Assembly: GCF_004358205.1 (NCBI RefSeq)
Contig: NZ_SMYO01000001.1
Coordinates: 434,001 to 498,000, forward strand
Direction of reading: 5' to 3'
Source: Bacillus salipaludis
Lineage (GTDB): Bacteria > Bacillota > Bacilli > Bacillales_B > DSM-18226
Length of the DNA stretch: 64,000 nt
Position numbers and translations under genes: made by a program. Each line of letters starts with the position of its first letter. Position 1 is the first letter of the stretch. Below, piece by piece: positions 9,093 to 17,360 of the stretch. The notes beneath the pieces are model-generated. The model worked only from the letters and a program-made list of their open reading frames with translations. It was not told the origin of the DNA and did not search any database.

Positions 9093-9542
9093 TCATACTC
9101 GCCTTAATTCTTCCAATTTTGTGGAGATCGCTAGAGCCATCTCCTCTGCCTGCTTTGGAATGGAATTTTTTAAAACTGAATTGACCATTGGTGCTGTAGC
9201 GCCGCTTGCACTAACATCCAAGAATCCTGTCATTTTGGTTTTGTTTGCGCTGAGAGCTTCCGCCTTAAAGTAGCCCCCGCCACTATATTTTTCTTTTATT
9301 CCTTTTAAGGTAAAGGACACTTTTGTCGGCTCATTCCACTCCGTTATTTCAACTAATAATTTAACTTTTTTTTTCATAATCCCGATGTCACTTTTAAATT
9401 CCCATGTAGAACTGCGGTTATCTAATTTTTCATGGTGAATATAGCCAGGGACAAGTGGCGCCCAATGATCCATATCCTTCACGAACCCCCAAACCACTTC
9501 GATGGGCAAATCTAAAACTACTTGGTGCATTCCGCTTGGCAT
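9093..9542 (-). CDS. SRPBCC (START-like) ligand-binding protein, CoxG-related
   Basis: A protein of about 149 residues from the ATG at 9542, which follows GAGGGAAAATA; the frame upstream has no better site. The helix-grip pattern is clear: an N-terminal strand ending in LDLPIEVVWGFVKDMDHWAPLVPGY, a central set of strands (VSFTLKGIKEKYSGGGYF) and a long C-terminal amphipathic helix (QAEEMALAISTKLEELRRV). This matches the SRPBCC superfamily and most closely the CoxG/polyketide-cyclase-like group. Such proteins bind hydrophobic ligands; CoxG proper is linked to Mo-CO dehydrogenases, but no such genes are nearby, so the role here is unknown. It is a single-gene unit. Confidence 0.75.
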   Translation of the reverse strand: MPSGMHQVVLDLPIEVVWGFVKDMDHWAPLVPGYIHHEKLDNRSSTWEFKSDIGIMKKKVKLLVEITEWNEPTKVSFTLKGIKEKYSGGGYFKAEALSANKTKMTGFLDVSASGATAPMVNSVLKNSIPKQAEEMALAISTKLEELRRV

Positions 9543-9565
9543 TATTTTCCCTCTTTCCCTTTCCA

Positions 9566-9600
9566 AATAAAAAACCTTCAATTACCTAAATTGAAGGCCT
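9566..9600 (-). terminator. rho-independent terminator
   Basis: The stem CCTTCAATT / AATTGAAGG has a 5-nt loop and six Ts on the minus strand. It serves the upstream aminotransferase gene. Confidence 0.85.
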
Positions 9601-9667
9601 TTTACATAGATATATGATTAAGTAAGTGAGAATAGAAGAAATACCTCTAGATAGCTTATGAAAATCA

Positions 9668-10852
9668 TTACTTCACACTATACGAGTGTTCCTTTAAGAA
9701 TACATGAATCCGTTCTGCCGCTTCCGTTAAACGTTCCGGAGGATGCACCATCGCAATCCGTACATAGCCTTCACCCAATTGCCCAAAGGCATCACCTGGA
9801 ATAACAGCTACCCCTGCCTGGTCAATCAATTCAAAGGAGAATTGGCGAGAGGTCCACCCCTCCGGAATCCTCGCCCAAACAAACATGGTCGCAGGAGATT
9901 TCGGTACACTCCAGCCGCTTTTTTCAAGACCAGCAATTAACGCATCGCGGCGAATTTCGTACTCCTTCAGCTGATTACTTAGTGATGTAAAGTCCGAAGT
10001 TAGTGCCTTGACGGCTGCTTGTTGAATGGGATAAAAAATGCCATAGTCAATATGCGATTTTAATGCACCGAGAATTTTCAGCGCCTCTTCATTTCCGACA
10101 ACATAGCCAATCCGACAGCCAGCCATATTAAAGGTTTTCGAAAGAGAATTAAATTCAATGCCAACTTCCTTTGCTCCCGGAACCGACATAAAACTAATTT
10201 GCGGATGACCATCAAAAATTAATTCTGAATAAGCAAAATCATGAACAATCAAAATATTATGCTGCTTGGCAAACCGTATTACTTTTTCAAAAAAGTCCTG
10301 ATCAGCTAGGGCCGTCACCGGGTTACCGGGATAGCTCAGAATCATCATCCGCGTCTTTTCTAAAACCTCTAACGGTATTTCATCAAGCTGTGGCAGAAAG
10401 TGGTTTTCCGCAAGCAACGCCATCGGATAAACCACACCCCCCGCAATCGTTACACTTGCTTCGTAAATCGGATAACCCGGGTCCGGGACTAATACATAAT
10501 CACCAGGATTGCAAATAGCAGTAGCCAAATGCGCTAGCCCATCCTGGGACCCCATAAGCTGCAGTACCTCTGTTTCTGGGTTAAGGTTGACTCCATAGCG
10601 ATGCCGATAAAAATAACTTACCGCTTCATGAAATTCAGCAATTCCCTTTAAGGTATAACCGTATTTGCTTTTATCCTTGGCAAAGTCAATTAACGTTTCA
10701 ACCACAAATTCAGGGGGCGGTAAATCAGGACTCCCAACGCTTAAATCAATTACATCTTTTCCATTCCTTATGGCCTGCTGCTTACGGTCAGCAACCTCTT
10801 GAAAGATGCTTGTCGTCATTTTCTGAAGCTTTTCTGCTGCAACCAGTTTCAT
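9668..10852 (-). CDS. class I/II PLP-dependent aminotransferase (LL-DAP/alanine aminotransferase-like)
   Basis: A fold-type I aminotransferase of about 394 residues. The start ATG at 10852 follows AGGTGATTGGTA; a TTG at 10858 is too close to the site. Family signatures seen: the N-terminal DLSVGSPDLPPP substrate loop, the PGYPIYEA motif, SYPGNPVTA, the HDFAYSELIFDG segment and the PLP-lysine motif SLSKTFNMAGCRIGY (about 235). Sequences like this are usually named LL-diaminopimelate aminotransferase or PatA/AlaT-like in Bacillaceae. The exact substrate cannot be decided from the sequence. The gene is monocistronic between terminators, so context does not help. Confidence 0.8.
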   Translation of the reverse strand: MKLVAAEKLQKMTTSIFQEVADRKQQAIRNGKDVIDLSVGSPDLPPPEFVVETLIDFAKDKSKYGYTLKGIAEFHEAVSYFYRHRYGVNLNPETEVLQLMGSQDGLAHLATAICNPGDYVLVPDPGYPIYEASVTIAGGVVYPMALLAENHFLPQLDEIPLEVLEKTRMMILSYPGNPVTALADQDFFEKVIRFAKQHNILIVHDFAYSELIFDGHPQISFMSVPGAKEVGIEFNSLSKTFNMAGCRIGYVVGNEEALKILGALKSHIDYGIFYPIQQAAVKALTSDFTSLSNQLKEYEIRRDALIAGLEKSGWSVPKSPATMFVWARIPEGWTSRQFSFELIDQAGVAVIPGDAFGQLGEGYVRIAMVHPPERLTEAAERIHVFLKEHSYSVK

Positions 10853-11075
10853 TACCAATCACCTCATGCTATTAGTTTTTCAGGATAATATTTTATCTGA
10901 TTGAAAATTTTCACTCTCTTAATTATAAAACAATTCAAAACTATTTTAACAAACATTTATTAACGGATATTAGCGGATTTCAAAAAAATGAATTGCTAAT
11001 ACTATCGCTATATTTTAAAATCGTAAGATAGGTTTCAAAATTCTGATAAGTCCAGTTTGAGTTTTGGGGGTTAAA

Positions 11076-11723
11076 GTGGTGGTTATCCTTTTTCGATATT
11101 TTTTATTTTTCGCGGGGTTAGTCTGTTTTGGACTAGGAAATGCGATTGCAGTTAAGGTGAAGCATGTTGGGTTACATCCATGGGAAGTTTTGAATGTTGC
11201 TTTATACAATCATTTTGGTCTTTCGATTGGCACATGGTCAGTCATTTGCGGACTGCTCCTTGTTATTGTATCTTTTGTAGCTGACAGAAGGTATATCAAT
11301 ATCGGAACCTTCTTAAATGCTTTGATTATTGGTCCGGTCATGGATTTTTTCCTCTGGCTAGATATCCTTCCACGTGCAACCCATACATGGGTGGACTACC
11401 TGATTCTTCTATCCGGCGTCGTCATTACCGGGATTGGCGGGGGAATGTATGTTGCAGCAGGGATTGGAGCAGGCCCGCGCGATGGTTTTATGTTATCCAT
11501 CTCCGACAAAACAAGATTTTCCGTTAGTCAGGCACGGATGATTGTTGAAAGTCTTGTCTTAATTATGGGCTTAGTATTAGGTGGACCCGTCTTTATTGCA
11601 ACATTTTTATACACCTTTATTCAAAGTCCAATTTTCCAGCGTTCCTTAAAAGGCTTTAAAATTTTAGTCCAAGCAGTAAAAAAGACAAATCAGAAGACAA
11701 CTCCTGATAGTGTGGTTATGTAA
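11076..11723 (+). CDS. YczE/YitT-type integral membrane protein
   Basis: About 215 residues with five to six hydrophobic helices. The frame is open from a TTG at 11064, but the GGGGG ribosome site at 11066-11070 favours a GTG at 11076 or 11079. The GNAIAVKVKHVGLHPWEVLNVAL segment and the conserved GGGMYVAAGIGAGPRDGFM loop are typical of the YczE/YyaS family. The transported substrate or function is not established; some members sit beside biosynthetic or transport operons. Here it is a single gene, convergent with ycnI, and ends in a shared terminator. Confidence 0.75.
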   Translation: MVVILFRYFLFFAGLVCFGLGNAIAVKVKHVGLHPWEVLNVALYNHFGLSIGTWSVICGLLLVIVSFVADRRYINIGTFLNALIIGPVMDFFLWLDILPRATHTWVDYLILLSGVVITGIGGGMYVAAGIGAGPRDGFMLSISDKTRFSVSQARMIVESLVLIMGLVLGGPVFIATFLYTFIQSPIFQRSLKGFKILVQAVKKTNQKTTPDSVVM

Positions 11724-11754
11724 AAAGACCGGGTAGTGAAACCCCGGTCTTTTG
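11722..11754 (+). terminator. rho-independent terminator, bidirectional
   Basis: The stem AAAAGACCGGG / CCCGGTCTTTT has a loop of about 9 nt. It sits between the convergent yczE-like gene and ycnI. Confidence 0.92.
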
Positions 11755-11762
11755 TGTAGTAT

Positions 11763-12395
11763 TTACCCTCTTTTACGTAATGAAAGTACAAGTGCCACAG
11801 CAGATATCGCGATGGCTGCGATTGGAAGTGCGTTGTTTGATTTAGACTTTTCTGTTGTTGTTTCTGCAGGCTTCTTATCTTCATGGGCAGCAGGCTGAGA
11901 ATCGTGATGATCTGTAGAAGTTGCAGTAACAATATCCGTTATGGAATGTGGAGAATCTGAATTTTCATCCCCCGTCCACTCTACGACACTTCCGTCTTTA
12001 TAATATTGGAAAGCATCCCATGCTGCTTTTGTAGCTTTATCTGGGTTCTTAGCAACAAAGACAAATTGTTGGAATTGTCCAGCTTGAATTCCTTCCCCTG
12101 TTGCTTCAAATGTAAAGGTTCTTACCTTACCACTTGAATCCTTATCGGCTGAATATTTCCAGCCCGCTACCGGTTGATAAGACATAATTTCGATTCCCGC
12201 TGGTGCTTTTACCGTTACTTTGGTGGTTGCAACATTTTTCTCAACTGGAACCTTAAGTGTATAGGTTTCCCATGCACCAGTTGTTGAAGTATTCGGAGTA
12301 ACCGTTACATGTGCACTTGCAATACTGGAAAACAAAAATAAACTAATCACCGCTGGAATAAAAATTCTCGACATCTTCCCTACTATTTTTTTCAT
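11763..12395 (-). CDS. ycnI: YcnI-like copper-binding exported protein (DUF1775)
   Basis: About 210 residues from the ATG at 12395, set by GAGGAGA; the open frame extends 5 codons further. A signal peptide ends in SSIASA, leaving His29 as the first mature residue (HVTVTP). That N-terminal His is the copper ligand in the YcnI family. The beta-sandwich DUF1775 domain (residues 30-155) is followed by a His/Asp/Lys-rich linker with HHDSQ and a C-terminal helix plus RKRG, which makes a membrane anchor. It follows the YcnJ-like gene by about 20 bp, so copper handling at the cell surface in partnership with YcnJ is the likely job. Confidence 0.88.
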   Translation of the reverse strand: MKKIVGKMSRIFIPAVISLFLFSSIASAHVTVTPNTSTTGAWETYTLKVPVEKNVATTKVTVKAPAGIEIMSYQPVAGWKYSADKDSSGKVRTFTFEATGEGIQAGQFQQFVFVAKNPDKATKAAWDAFQYYKDGSVVEWTGDENSDSPHSITDIVTATSTDHHDSQPAAHEDKKPAETTTEKSKSNNALPIAAIAISAVALVLSLRKRG

Positions 12396-12416
12396 TTGAA
12401 TTCTCCTCATTCATTA

Positions 12417-14051
12417 TTATTGACTTCCTACTATACATTGGAAATCTTTATCAAGTGTGTCAAGCGACTTTGTTAGCACATGTACATGCACTCTCCAGCT
12501 GCCGGCCATATTAAGGCTCATGCCCTTGAGGCTGTATATTCCTTCGGCTTTTTTCTTTAAGGTAACCGTATTAACCCCCATATTCATATCTAAAGAAGTA
12601 AACGTAAGGGTAACTTGCTCAATCCCGTTCAAACGCTGTCCTTTTTTATCTTTTACCGTAACCTCAAATAAATTTTCGCCTATCACATTCGGGGTAACTC
12701 TTAATTGCACCTTATTTCCATGATTTGCTGTTTTCGTTTCTAAAAAAGGACCAGGAGCGGACATCGCTGTCGGCAAATTGGTAAGCAAAACAGAGAGGAT
12801 TAAAATCATTGCTCCAATCAACAATTCACTCCAAATCGTACCGGTAAGTCCCTTTGCCTTCCTCCTTCTCCCTTTTAAAAAGTTAATAGCGGCTAAAAGT
12901 AACATGAAAAGAAGTAAAATTACCTTGCCAACTAACACCTTCCCATAATCTGTATGGGTGAGGGAGTATATATTTGGAATATAGGAAAGGCTGCTGAATA
13001 CTCCTGTAAACGCTAAAAGTACTACCAGAATGAGGCCCCATTTATAAAATCTTCCGATGATATTTAAATAGACATCCTTGGTTTTAGAACTTTTGACCAA
13101 TGGCAGTAGTACAATCATTGCAACTAAGCTTCCAATCCAGACTGATGCAGCCAGTAAATGCCCGAAATCAATCAAAACCGAAAGAAATTTGTTGGTTGTA
13201 GAGGCAGCGTGACTTGTTAATGATTTCGTTAGCAATAAACAGATTCCCAAAACAAGACATATCCAATTAAGGACATTATTTTTGGATATATTCCTGCTTA
13301 ATAAAAAAGTAGGAATCGCTAGGATAATAAGCATGACCACCTGTACAAGCCACATATCTCCAAACTGGGTATTTAAAATCATATCTTGCAAGGTTGAAAA
13401 ATTAAATACATCTATCCAGCTGCTGCTTGTTAAAATCGTTGCCTGAAGCGGCAAATTCAATAGGATACTAAGCAATAAGAATATATACGAAAACTTTACT
13501 GTCTTGATTAATGGCTTTTCAACAGATTCTTTTGAAATGACTACTAAGACAAAAAAGAGTACACCAACATAACAGGCATTACTGATGTATTGCAGCCACC
13601 GTATCACGATTAAATCTACGGTGGGAGAGTACCCTTTTGATGTTGGATGAATAACAGCATTCCCTGTGCTGTTCTCTCCAATTTGAAACGGAATCACACC
13701 TTGGACAGGGTGTCCGTCATTGGATACAACCTTCCATTCGATTCGGTACGTTCCATTTTGTAGATTTTTTTCTAAATCACTTTCCAGAATCGATGGCTTT
13801 TTCGGATCAATCCGGCCATCTTTTTTATCCACCCGTTTCCCGTCTGAATCAAATACCTGAATGGAGTTAAACTCCGGTTGGATCGTTTCATCAAATTGAA
13901 TCATGACCTGAGATGGTGATTTTTCTAAAATTTCATTTTCTACTGGTGTTGATTTTTTAATATAAGCATGTGCAGAAGAAATAGTTGGAAATAAACAAAT
14001 GAAAATAATAAGCGTAAGCAAAAATAGACTGCTTTTCTTTTTTACATTCAT
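12417..14051 (-). CDS. ycnJ: YcnJ-like copper import protein (CopC-CopD fusion with C-terminal YtkA-like domain)
   Basis: A 544-residue fusion. Residues 1-27 are a signal peptide (cleaved at SSA|H), so the mature chain starts with His28 (HAYIKKSTP). A CopC domain reaches about residue 125 and contains SNDGHPVQG, the second His-containing copper loop. Residues about 145-430 hold eight or so helices of the CopD type. The last ~100 residues form a YtkA/FixH-like beta domain with a Met/His-bearing segment (DMNMGVN). In B. subtilis YcnJ is induced by copper limitation and imports copper. The start follows GGGAGGTGG, and the gene is 31 bp downstream of ycnK. Confidence 0.9.
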   Translation of the reverse strand: MNVKKKSSLFLLTLIIFICLFPTISSAHAYIKKSTPVENEILEKSPSQVMIQFDETIQPEFNSIQVFDSDGKRVDKKDGRIDPKKPSILESDLEKNLQNGTYRIEWKVVSNDGHPVQGVIPFQIGENSTGNAVIHPTSKGYSPTVDLIVIRWLQYISNACYVGVLFFVLVVISKESVEKPLIKTVKFSYIFLLLSILLNLPLQATILTSSSWIDVFNFSTLQDMILNTQFGDMWLVQVVMLIILAIPTFLLSRNISKNNVLNWICLVLGICLLLTKSLTSHAASTTNKFLSVLIDFGHLLAASVWIGSLVAMIVLLPLVKSSKTKDVYLNIIGRFYKWGLILVVLLAFTGVFSSLSYIPNIYSLTHTDYGKVLVGKVILLLFMLLLAAINFLKGRRRKAKGLTGTIWSELLIGAMILILSVLLTNLPTAMSAPGPFLETKTANHGNKVQLRVTPNVIGENLFEVTVKDKKGQRLNGIEQVTLTFTSLDMNMGVNTVTLKKKAEGIYSLKGMSLNMAGSWRVHVHVLTKSLDTLDKDFQCIVGSQ

Positions 14052-14082
14052 AGCTCCACCTCCCTTCCTTGTAGTTCAGCAT

Positions 14083-14658
14083 CTACTTATGACAGGTGCA
14101 GTCGTGTTCGCCATTCATTCTCTTCTGAATTTCCTCAACTGCTTCTTGGAACCTTCGAATGTTTCCGCCAAATCCCTTTTGAAATTGCTCTGCATGTTTT
14201 AGTGACTCAAAGGTTAATACCTGCGGCTGACAGCAACTTAAGTTAAAATCAGCGTCCATAAGGTAATAGGCCATCCTTGCACTCACAGTTGAATGGCTCA
14301 GGAAATCACGGCAGATTATTTGCGAGACATCCTTTTCAATATCTTTATAACGAAGCAGTCCGCAATGTGGGCAGCATAATTGTTCTACCCGTAAATCATT
14401 CAGAATGATTTGGACAGGGTGACGATTATTCGATTCTTTTAAACAATATGTACAAGCGTTCAAGAAATCATTCGTGATCGGTGTTAAAGATATCCCGCCT
14501 GAGGTTTTGATAATTTTCTTTTCTTCAAGTAGCGGTTTAATATCTCGATAAACCGTCATTTCCGATACATTGAGGCGTTTACTGATTTCTGAAATTGATA
14601 AGGCTCCCTCTTGGTTCAACCATGTAACAATTTGCTTTCTCCGTTCAACGGGTAACAT
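14083..14658 (-). CDS. ycnK: YcnK-like copper-sensing DeoR-type transcriptional repressor
   Basis: About 191 residues from the ATG at 14658, preceded by AGGGGGTGGATAAA; a GTG three codons earlier lies inside the ribosome site. The N-terminus is a DeoR winged helix (ALSISEISKRLNVSEMTVYRDIKPLLE). The middle carries CCPHCG and a later CC pair. The C-terminus resembles NosL (AYYLMDADFNLSCCQPQVLTF) and ends in a HDCTCHK tail. Cysteine-rich chemistry plus the NosL-like part fits a copper sensor. First gene of ycnKJI, so probably autoregulated; a repeated TGAACAAT element lies upstream. Confidence 0.88.
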   Translation of the reverse strand: MLPVERRKQIVTWLNQEGALSISEISKRLNVSEMTVYRDIKPLLEEKKIIKTSGGISLTPITNDFLNACTYCLKESNNRHPVQIILNDLRVEQLCCPHCGLLRYKDIEKDVSQIICRDFLSHSTVSARMAYYLMDADFNLSCCQPQVLTFESLKHAEQFQKGFGGNIRRFQEAVEEIQKRMNGEHDCTCHK

Positions 14659-14711
14659 TTTATCCACCCCCTAAAAACCTTTCCAATACACATCATAATT
14701 GACCTTGGTAC

Positions 14712-14760
14712 CATAAACAATATAACTATATGAACAATTTGTGAATAAATGTTGAACAAT
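14712..14760 (-). promoter_or_regulatory. candidate YcnK operator: spaced repeats upstream of ycnK
   Basis: The octamer TGAACAAT occurs at 14731-14738 and 14753-14760, exactly 22 bp apart (about two helical turns), with a related TAAACAAT at 14714-14721. They lie 56-102 bp upstream of ycnK, where a regulator of the operon would bind. Assignment to YcnK is inferred from position. Confidence 0.4.
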
Positions 14761-14800
14761 CACATTTTTCAACACATTAAAAACATTTATTTACATAAAT

Positions 14801-14833
14801 GCAAAAAGAAGGCCTAGTCATGGCCTCCTTTTC
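14801..14833 (-). terminator. rho-independent terminator of spoIIP
   Basis: The stem AAGAAGGCC / GGCCTCCTT with a 7-nt loop is followed by a T-rich minus-strand tail. Confidence 0.85.
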
Positions 14834-14836
14834 CCG

Positions 14837-15991
14837 TTAAAATGCTTTAGCATTTTTCATATGCCAATAATATTCACTAAACACATCTGCAAACGCATCG
14901 ATTGCATTATGGAGTTCTGTCATATTGTTATCGACGCCCCCAACTTCTAGTAGTATTGCCCGTGGGGAAAGATCTTGATTGTAAACCCCATTTCCTTCAC
15001 TTTTATCTTTTGAAACGACCCCTCGGCTTAATCCTGGATATTTCTTTTCTAATGCCTTATGAAGGTTTTTAGCCAAAATAGTATTTTTTTCATAATTGGA
15101 GTTATTCTGCCCGACGATAAAAACTAACCTTGCATAGCTCTTCCCATTAATGGTCGTAGTTGTTTTTTGCCTTCCTAATGAATCACGGTGAATATCTATC
15201 ATAAATTTCAAATCATGATTTCCAGCCATCGCCTCTTGCACAACGCCCCTTGAAAATTGGTAAGCCGAGTAATAATCCAACCCTCTTTTGTGAAGCTCTT
15301 GCGTAGCATTAATTGTGCTATTGTCACTGCCAATCCCCCTTGCAGCTAAATCCTTAACCAAATAATCCCCTACTCCCACAACATTAACGCGATTGTTGGA
15401 ACTAACAGCTTCATCCGGGTTTGTAACACCCTTTAATAGTGGCAGATAGGATTCCCAGCTATGTGTATGATAGATAAACACTACTTGTTTCCCATTTGTG
15501 GTTTGACTTGGCGGTGGTGTGTTGTTATTTTCGTTTGAGTCATTTTCATTTAATTCGTTTTGGGCAATATCTCTTTCTTTTAATAAAACATCCATCGGTG
15601 GTGCGGATTCGATTGGTAGTGTGGTTAAATCGGTTCCTTGACCGGCAAGTTCAATTTTTGTATTAAATTCAGCGAAACCGGGCAATTCTCTTTCAAAGAA
15701 GGTTCGAATATCGCTAATTTTTATATTGGTTGCGATTTGAAAGCCAACCTTTGTTAATGGAATATCTTTAATATCTTTACTATTTTGGATATAATATTTG
15801 TTTTCACTACCAAAAAAGTAAAGATATAGTTTATTTAAATCAGATGTTTCCAATACTTCTCCTACCGAATCCGAGGACATTTTTAACGAAAGGATTGTCG
15901 TCATTCCGGCAATTAGAATAAAAATGAAAATAACCGATAAAACTGCACCATTGATCCGGATAAACAAACTAAAAGGCTTATTTTTTTTCAT
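14837..15991 (-). CDS. spoIIP: stage II sporulation protein P (SpoIIP), peptidoglycan hydrolase
   Basis: A 384-residue protein with an N-terminal membrane anchor (about residues 10-32) and a C-terminal SpoIIP amidase/endopeptidase domain (about 165-380). Signature elements: VVFIYHTHSWESYLP (metal-binding His), FMIDIHRDSLGR, and the C-terminal LLEVGGVDNNMTEL with its catalytic Glu. SpoIIP acts with SpoIID and SpoIIM in the DMP complex, degrading wall during engulfment. The start follows GGGAGGT. In B. subtilis spoIIP lies behind gpr; here no gpr is adjacent, so this is either a relocated or a second spoIIP copy. No sigma-E promoter could be assigned with confidence. Confidence 0.92.
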   Translation of the reverse strand: MKKNKPFSLFIRINGAVLSVIFIFILIAGMTTILSLKMSSDSVGEVLETSDLNKLYLYFFGSENKYYIQNSKDIKDIPLTKVGFQIATNIKISDIRTFFERELPGFAEFNTKIELAGQGTDLTTLPIESAPPMDVLLKERDIAQNELNENDSNENNNTPPPSQTTNGKQVVFIYHTHSWESYLPLLKGVTNPDEAVSSNNRVNVVGVGDYLVKDLAARGIGSDNSTINATQELHKRGLDYYSAYQFSRGVVQEAMAGNHDLKFMIDIHRDSLGRQKTTTTINGKSYARLVFIVGQNNSNYEKNTILAKNLHKALEKKYPGLSRGVVSKDKSEGNGVYNQDLSPRAILLEVGGVDNNMTELHNAIDAFADVFSEYYWHMKNAKAF

Positions 15992-16084
15992 TGGTTTGTA
16001 CCTCCCTCTATCAAAATCCTATGCAGCCAAAATGATAGATAGAAGTTGTATTTAAAAAATGCTAGGCAAAAAAATAGAGAGCAC

Positions 16085-16122
16085 AAAGAACCCCTTTTCT
16101 TATTGAAAAGGGGTTCAGATTT
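16085..16122. terminator. strong hairpin terminator between an IDEAL-domain gene and spoIIP
   Basis: The 12-bp stem GAACCCCTTTTC / GAAAAGGGGTTC has a 5-nt loop. Tails on both sides are only moderately T-rich. Confidence 0.75.
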
Positions 16123-16147
16123 TTAAATTAAAATTATGGTTAGTGAG

Positions 16148-16342
16148 CTACGAAATTTTCTTTAATTCCTCTGTCAGCTTTAGGAATTTTTCTTTATTTC
16201 TTTCCTGTAAGGAGTGATCGATTTCCTCCCGAATTTTTGCTTTGCGAAATTCGAGCAAGGCATTGTTTAACACCATTTCAGCAATTTTTGAATCCATCTC
16301 TTCATTTGATTGTTGTGGTGAATTAAGTAATTTCTTTTCCAT
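16148..16342 (-). CDS. small IDEAL-domain protein
   Basis: A 64-residue, highly charged, helical protein. The C-terminal half (LNNALLEFRKAKIREEIDHSL and FLKLTEELKK) matches the IDEAL domain pattern, a short helical module found in many Bacillus proteins of unknown function. The ATG follows AAAGGAG at good spacing. It is a single-gene unit with a terminator just after it. There is no membrane segment, so it is likely cytoplasmic; no role can be assigned. Confidence 0.75.
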   Translation of the reverse strand: MEKKLLNSPQQSNEEMDSKIAEMVLNNALLEFRKAKIREEIDHSLQERNKEKFLKLTEELKKIS

Positions 16343-16506
16343 CGGAAATCAACTCCTTTAGTTTTTTTTTATTATACTAATAATTTTCTAAAAATTCAAA
16401 CACTTTATTTTAAAAATTTTTGGTAATTTTTTTTTAGCGGGTAATTAGATTGTATTTGGGAAAATTATAGCCATCCATTTTTTAATAAGAGTTGGAGGCG
16501 GATTAA

Positions 16507-17337
16507 ATGGAACAGGCTGTGTTAACCGGGCACCAGCAGGTAAATAACATCAATATTTATTATGAATTCTATCCAAAATCAACAACGGACAAAACGGTTA
16601 TTTTATTGCATGGCTTTCTTTCATCCACTTTTACCTTTCGCCATTTAATACCTTTATTAAAGCAGGATTATCAAGTTTTATCCATTGACCTCCCCCCTTT
16701 TGGGAAAAGTGATAAGTCCAGTCGTTATGTATACTCTTATAAAAATCTTGCTCAAACGGTGATAAAACTTACCGAGCTTTTTGGGATAAAAAAAATGACA
16801 TTATTAGGCCACTCCATGGGTGGTCAGATTGTACTTAACATCCTGCATATGATGCCGGAGCTAGCTGACAAAGCCATCCTGCTTTGCAGTTCGTCTTATT
16901 TGAAACGGTTTGGGTTACCGCTGATTCTCACCAGTTACATTCCCTATTTCCACCTCTTTGTGAAATATTGGCTGGCCCGAACCGGCGTGAAGAAAAACCT
17001 TCAGGATTCTCTTTTTAATCATTCATTAATTAATGAGGAAATGATAAATGGCTATCTGCAGCCATTTTTACAGGATAAAATCTTTGTCGCTCTTACCAAA
17101 ATGATTCGCCACCGTGAGGGAGATCTGCCAGTTGAGGTTCTTCACAAAATCAAAACACCTTGTTTATTAATTTGGGGCGAACACGACCGCTCTATGCCGC
17201 TTCATGTGGGAGAACGATTAAAAAAGGATTTAACTAATTCAGAGCTGATTGTTTTAAAAGAAACTGGGCATGCTGTCCCCGAGGAACGTCCAGAAGAAGT
17301 ATATCAACATATCAAGAGATTTTTGGCTGCTGTCTAA
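16507..17337 (+). CDS. alpha/beta-fold hydrolase
   Basis: A 276-residue hydrolase without a signal peptide. The canonical elements are visible: HGFLSS oxyanion loop (35-40), nucleophile Ser103 in GHSMGGQ, probable acid Asp227 (WGEHDRSMP) and His255 (ETGHAVPEE). The cap region (about 135-205) carries aromatic and hydrophobic helices, as in esterases and C-C hydrolases of this superfamily. The start has GGAGGCGG upstream. It stands alone, followed directly by the palindrome array, so context gives no hint of substrate. Confidence 0.85.
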   Translation: MEQAVLTGHQQVNNINIYYEFYPKSTTDKTVILLHGFLSSTFTFRHLIPLLKQDYQVLSIDLPPFGKSDKSSRYVYSYKNLAQTVIKLTELFGIKKMTLLGHSMGGQIVLNILHMMPELADKAILLCSSSYLKRFGLPLILTSYIPYFHLFVKYWLARTGVKKNLQDSLFNHSLINEEMINGYLQPFLQDKIFVALTKMIRHREGDLPVEVLHKIKTPCLLIWGEHDRSMPLHVGERLKKDLTNSELIVLKETGHAVPEERPEEVYQHIKRFLAAV

Positions 17338-17360
17338 CTTGGAAGGACTTATGGAGCACG

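Noticed and set aside
15992..16080. sigma-E promoter for spoIIP
   Set aside because: A CATAGGAT element is visible, but no -35 at acceptable spacing, so the promoter is not claimed.
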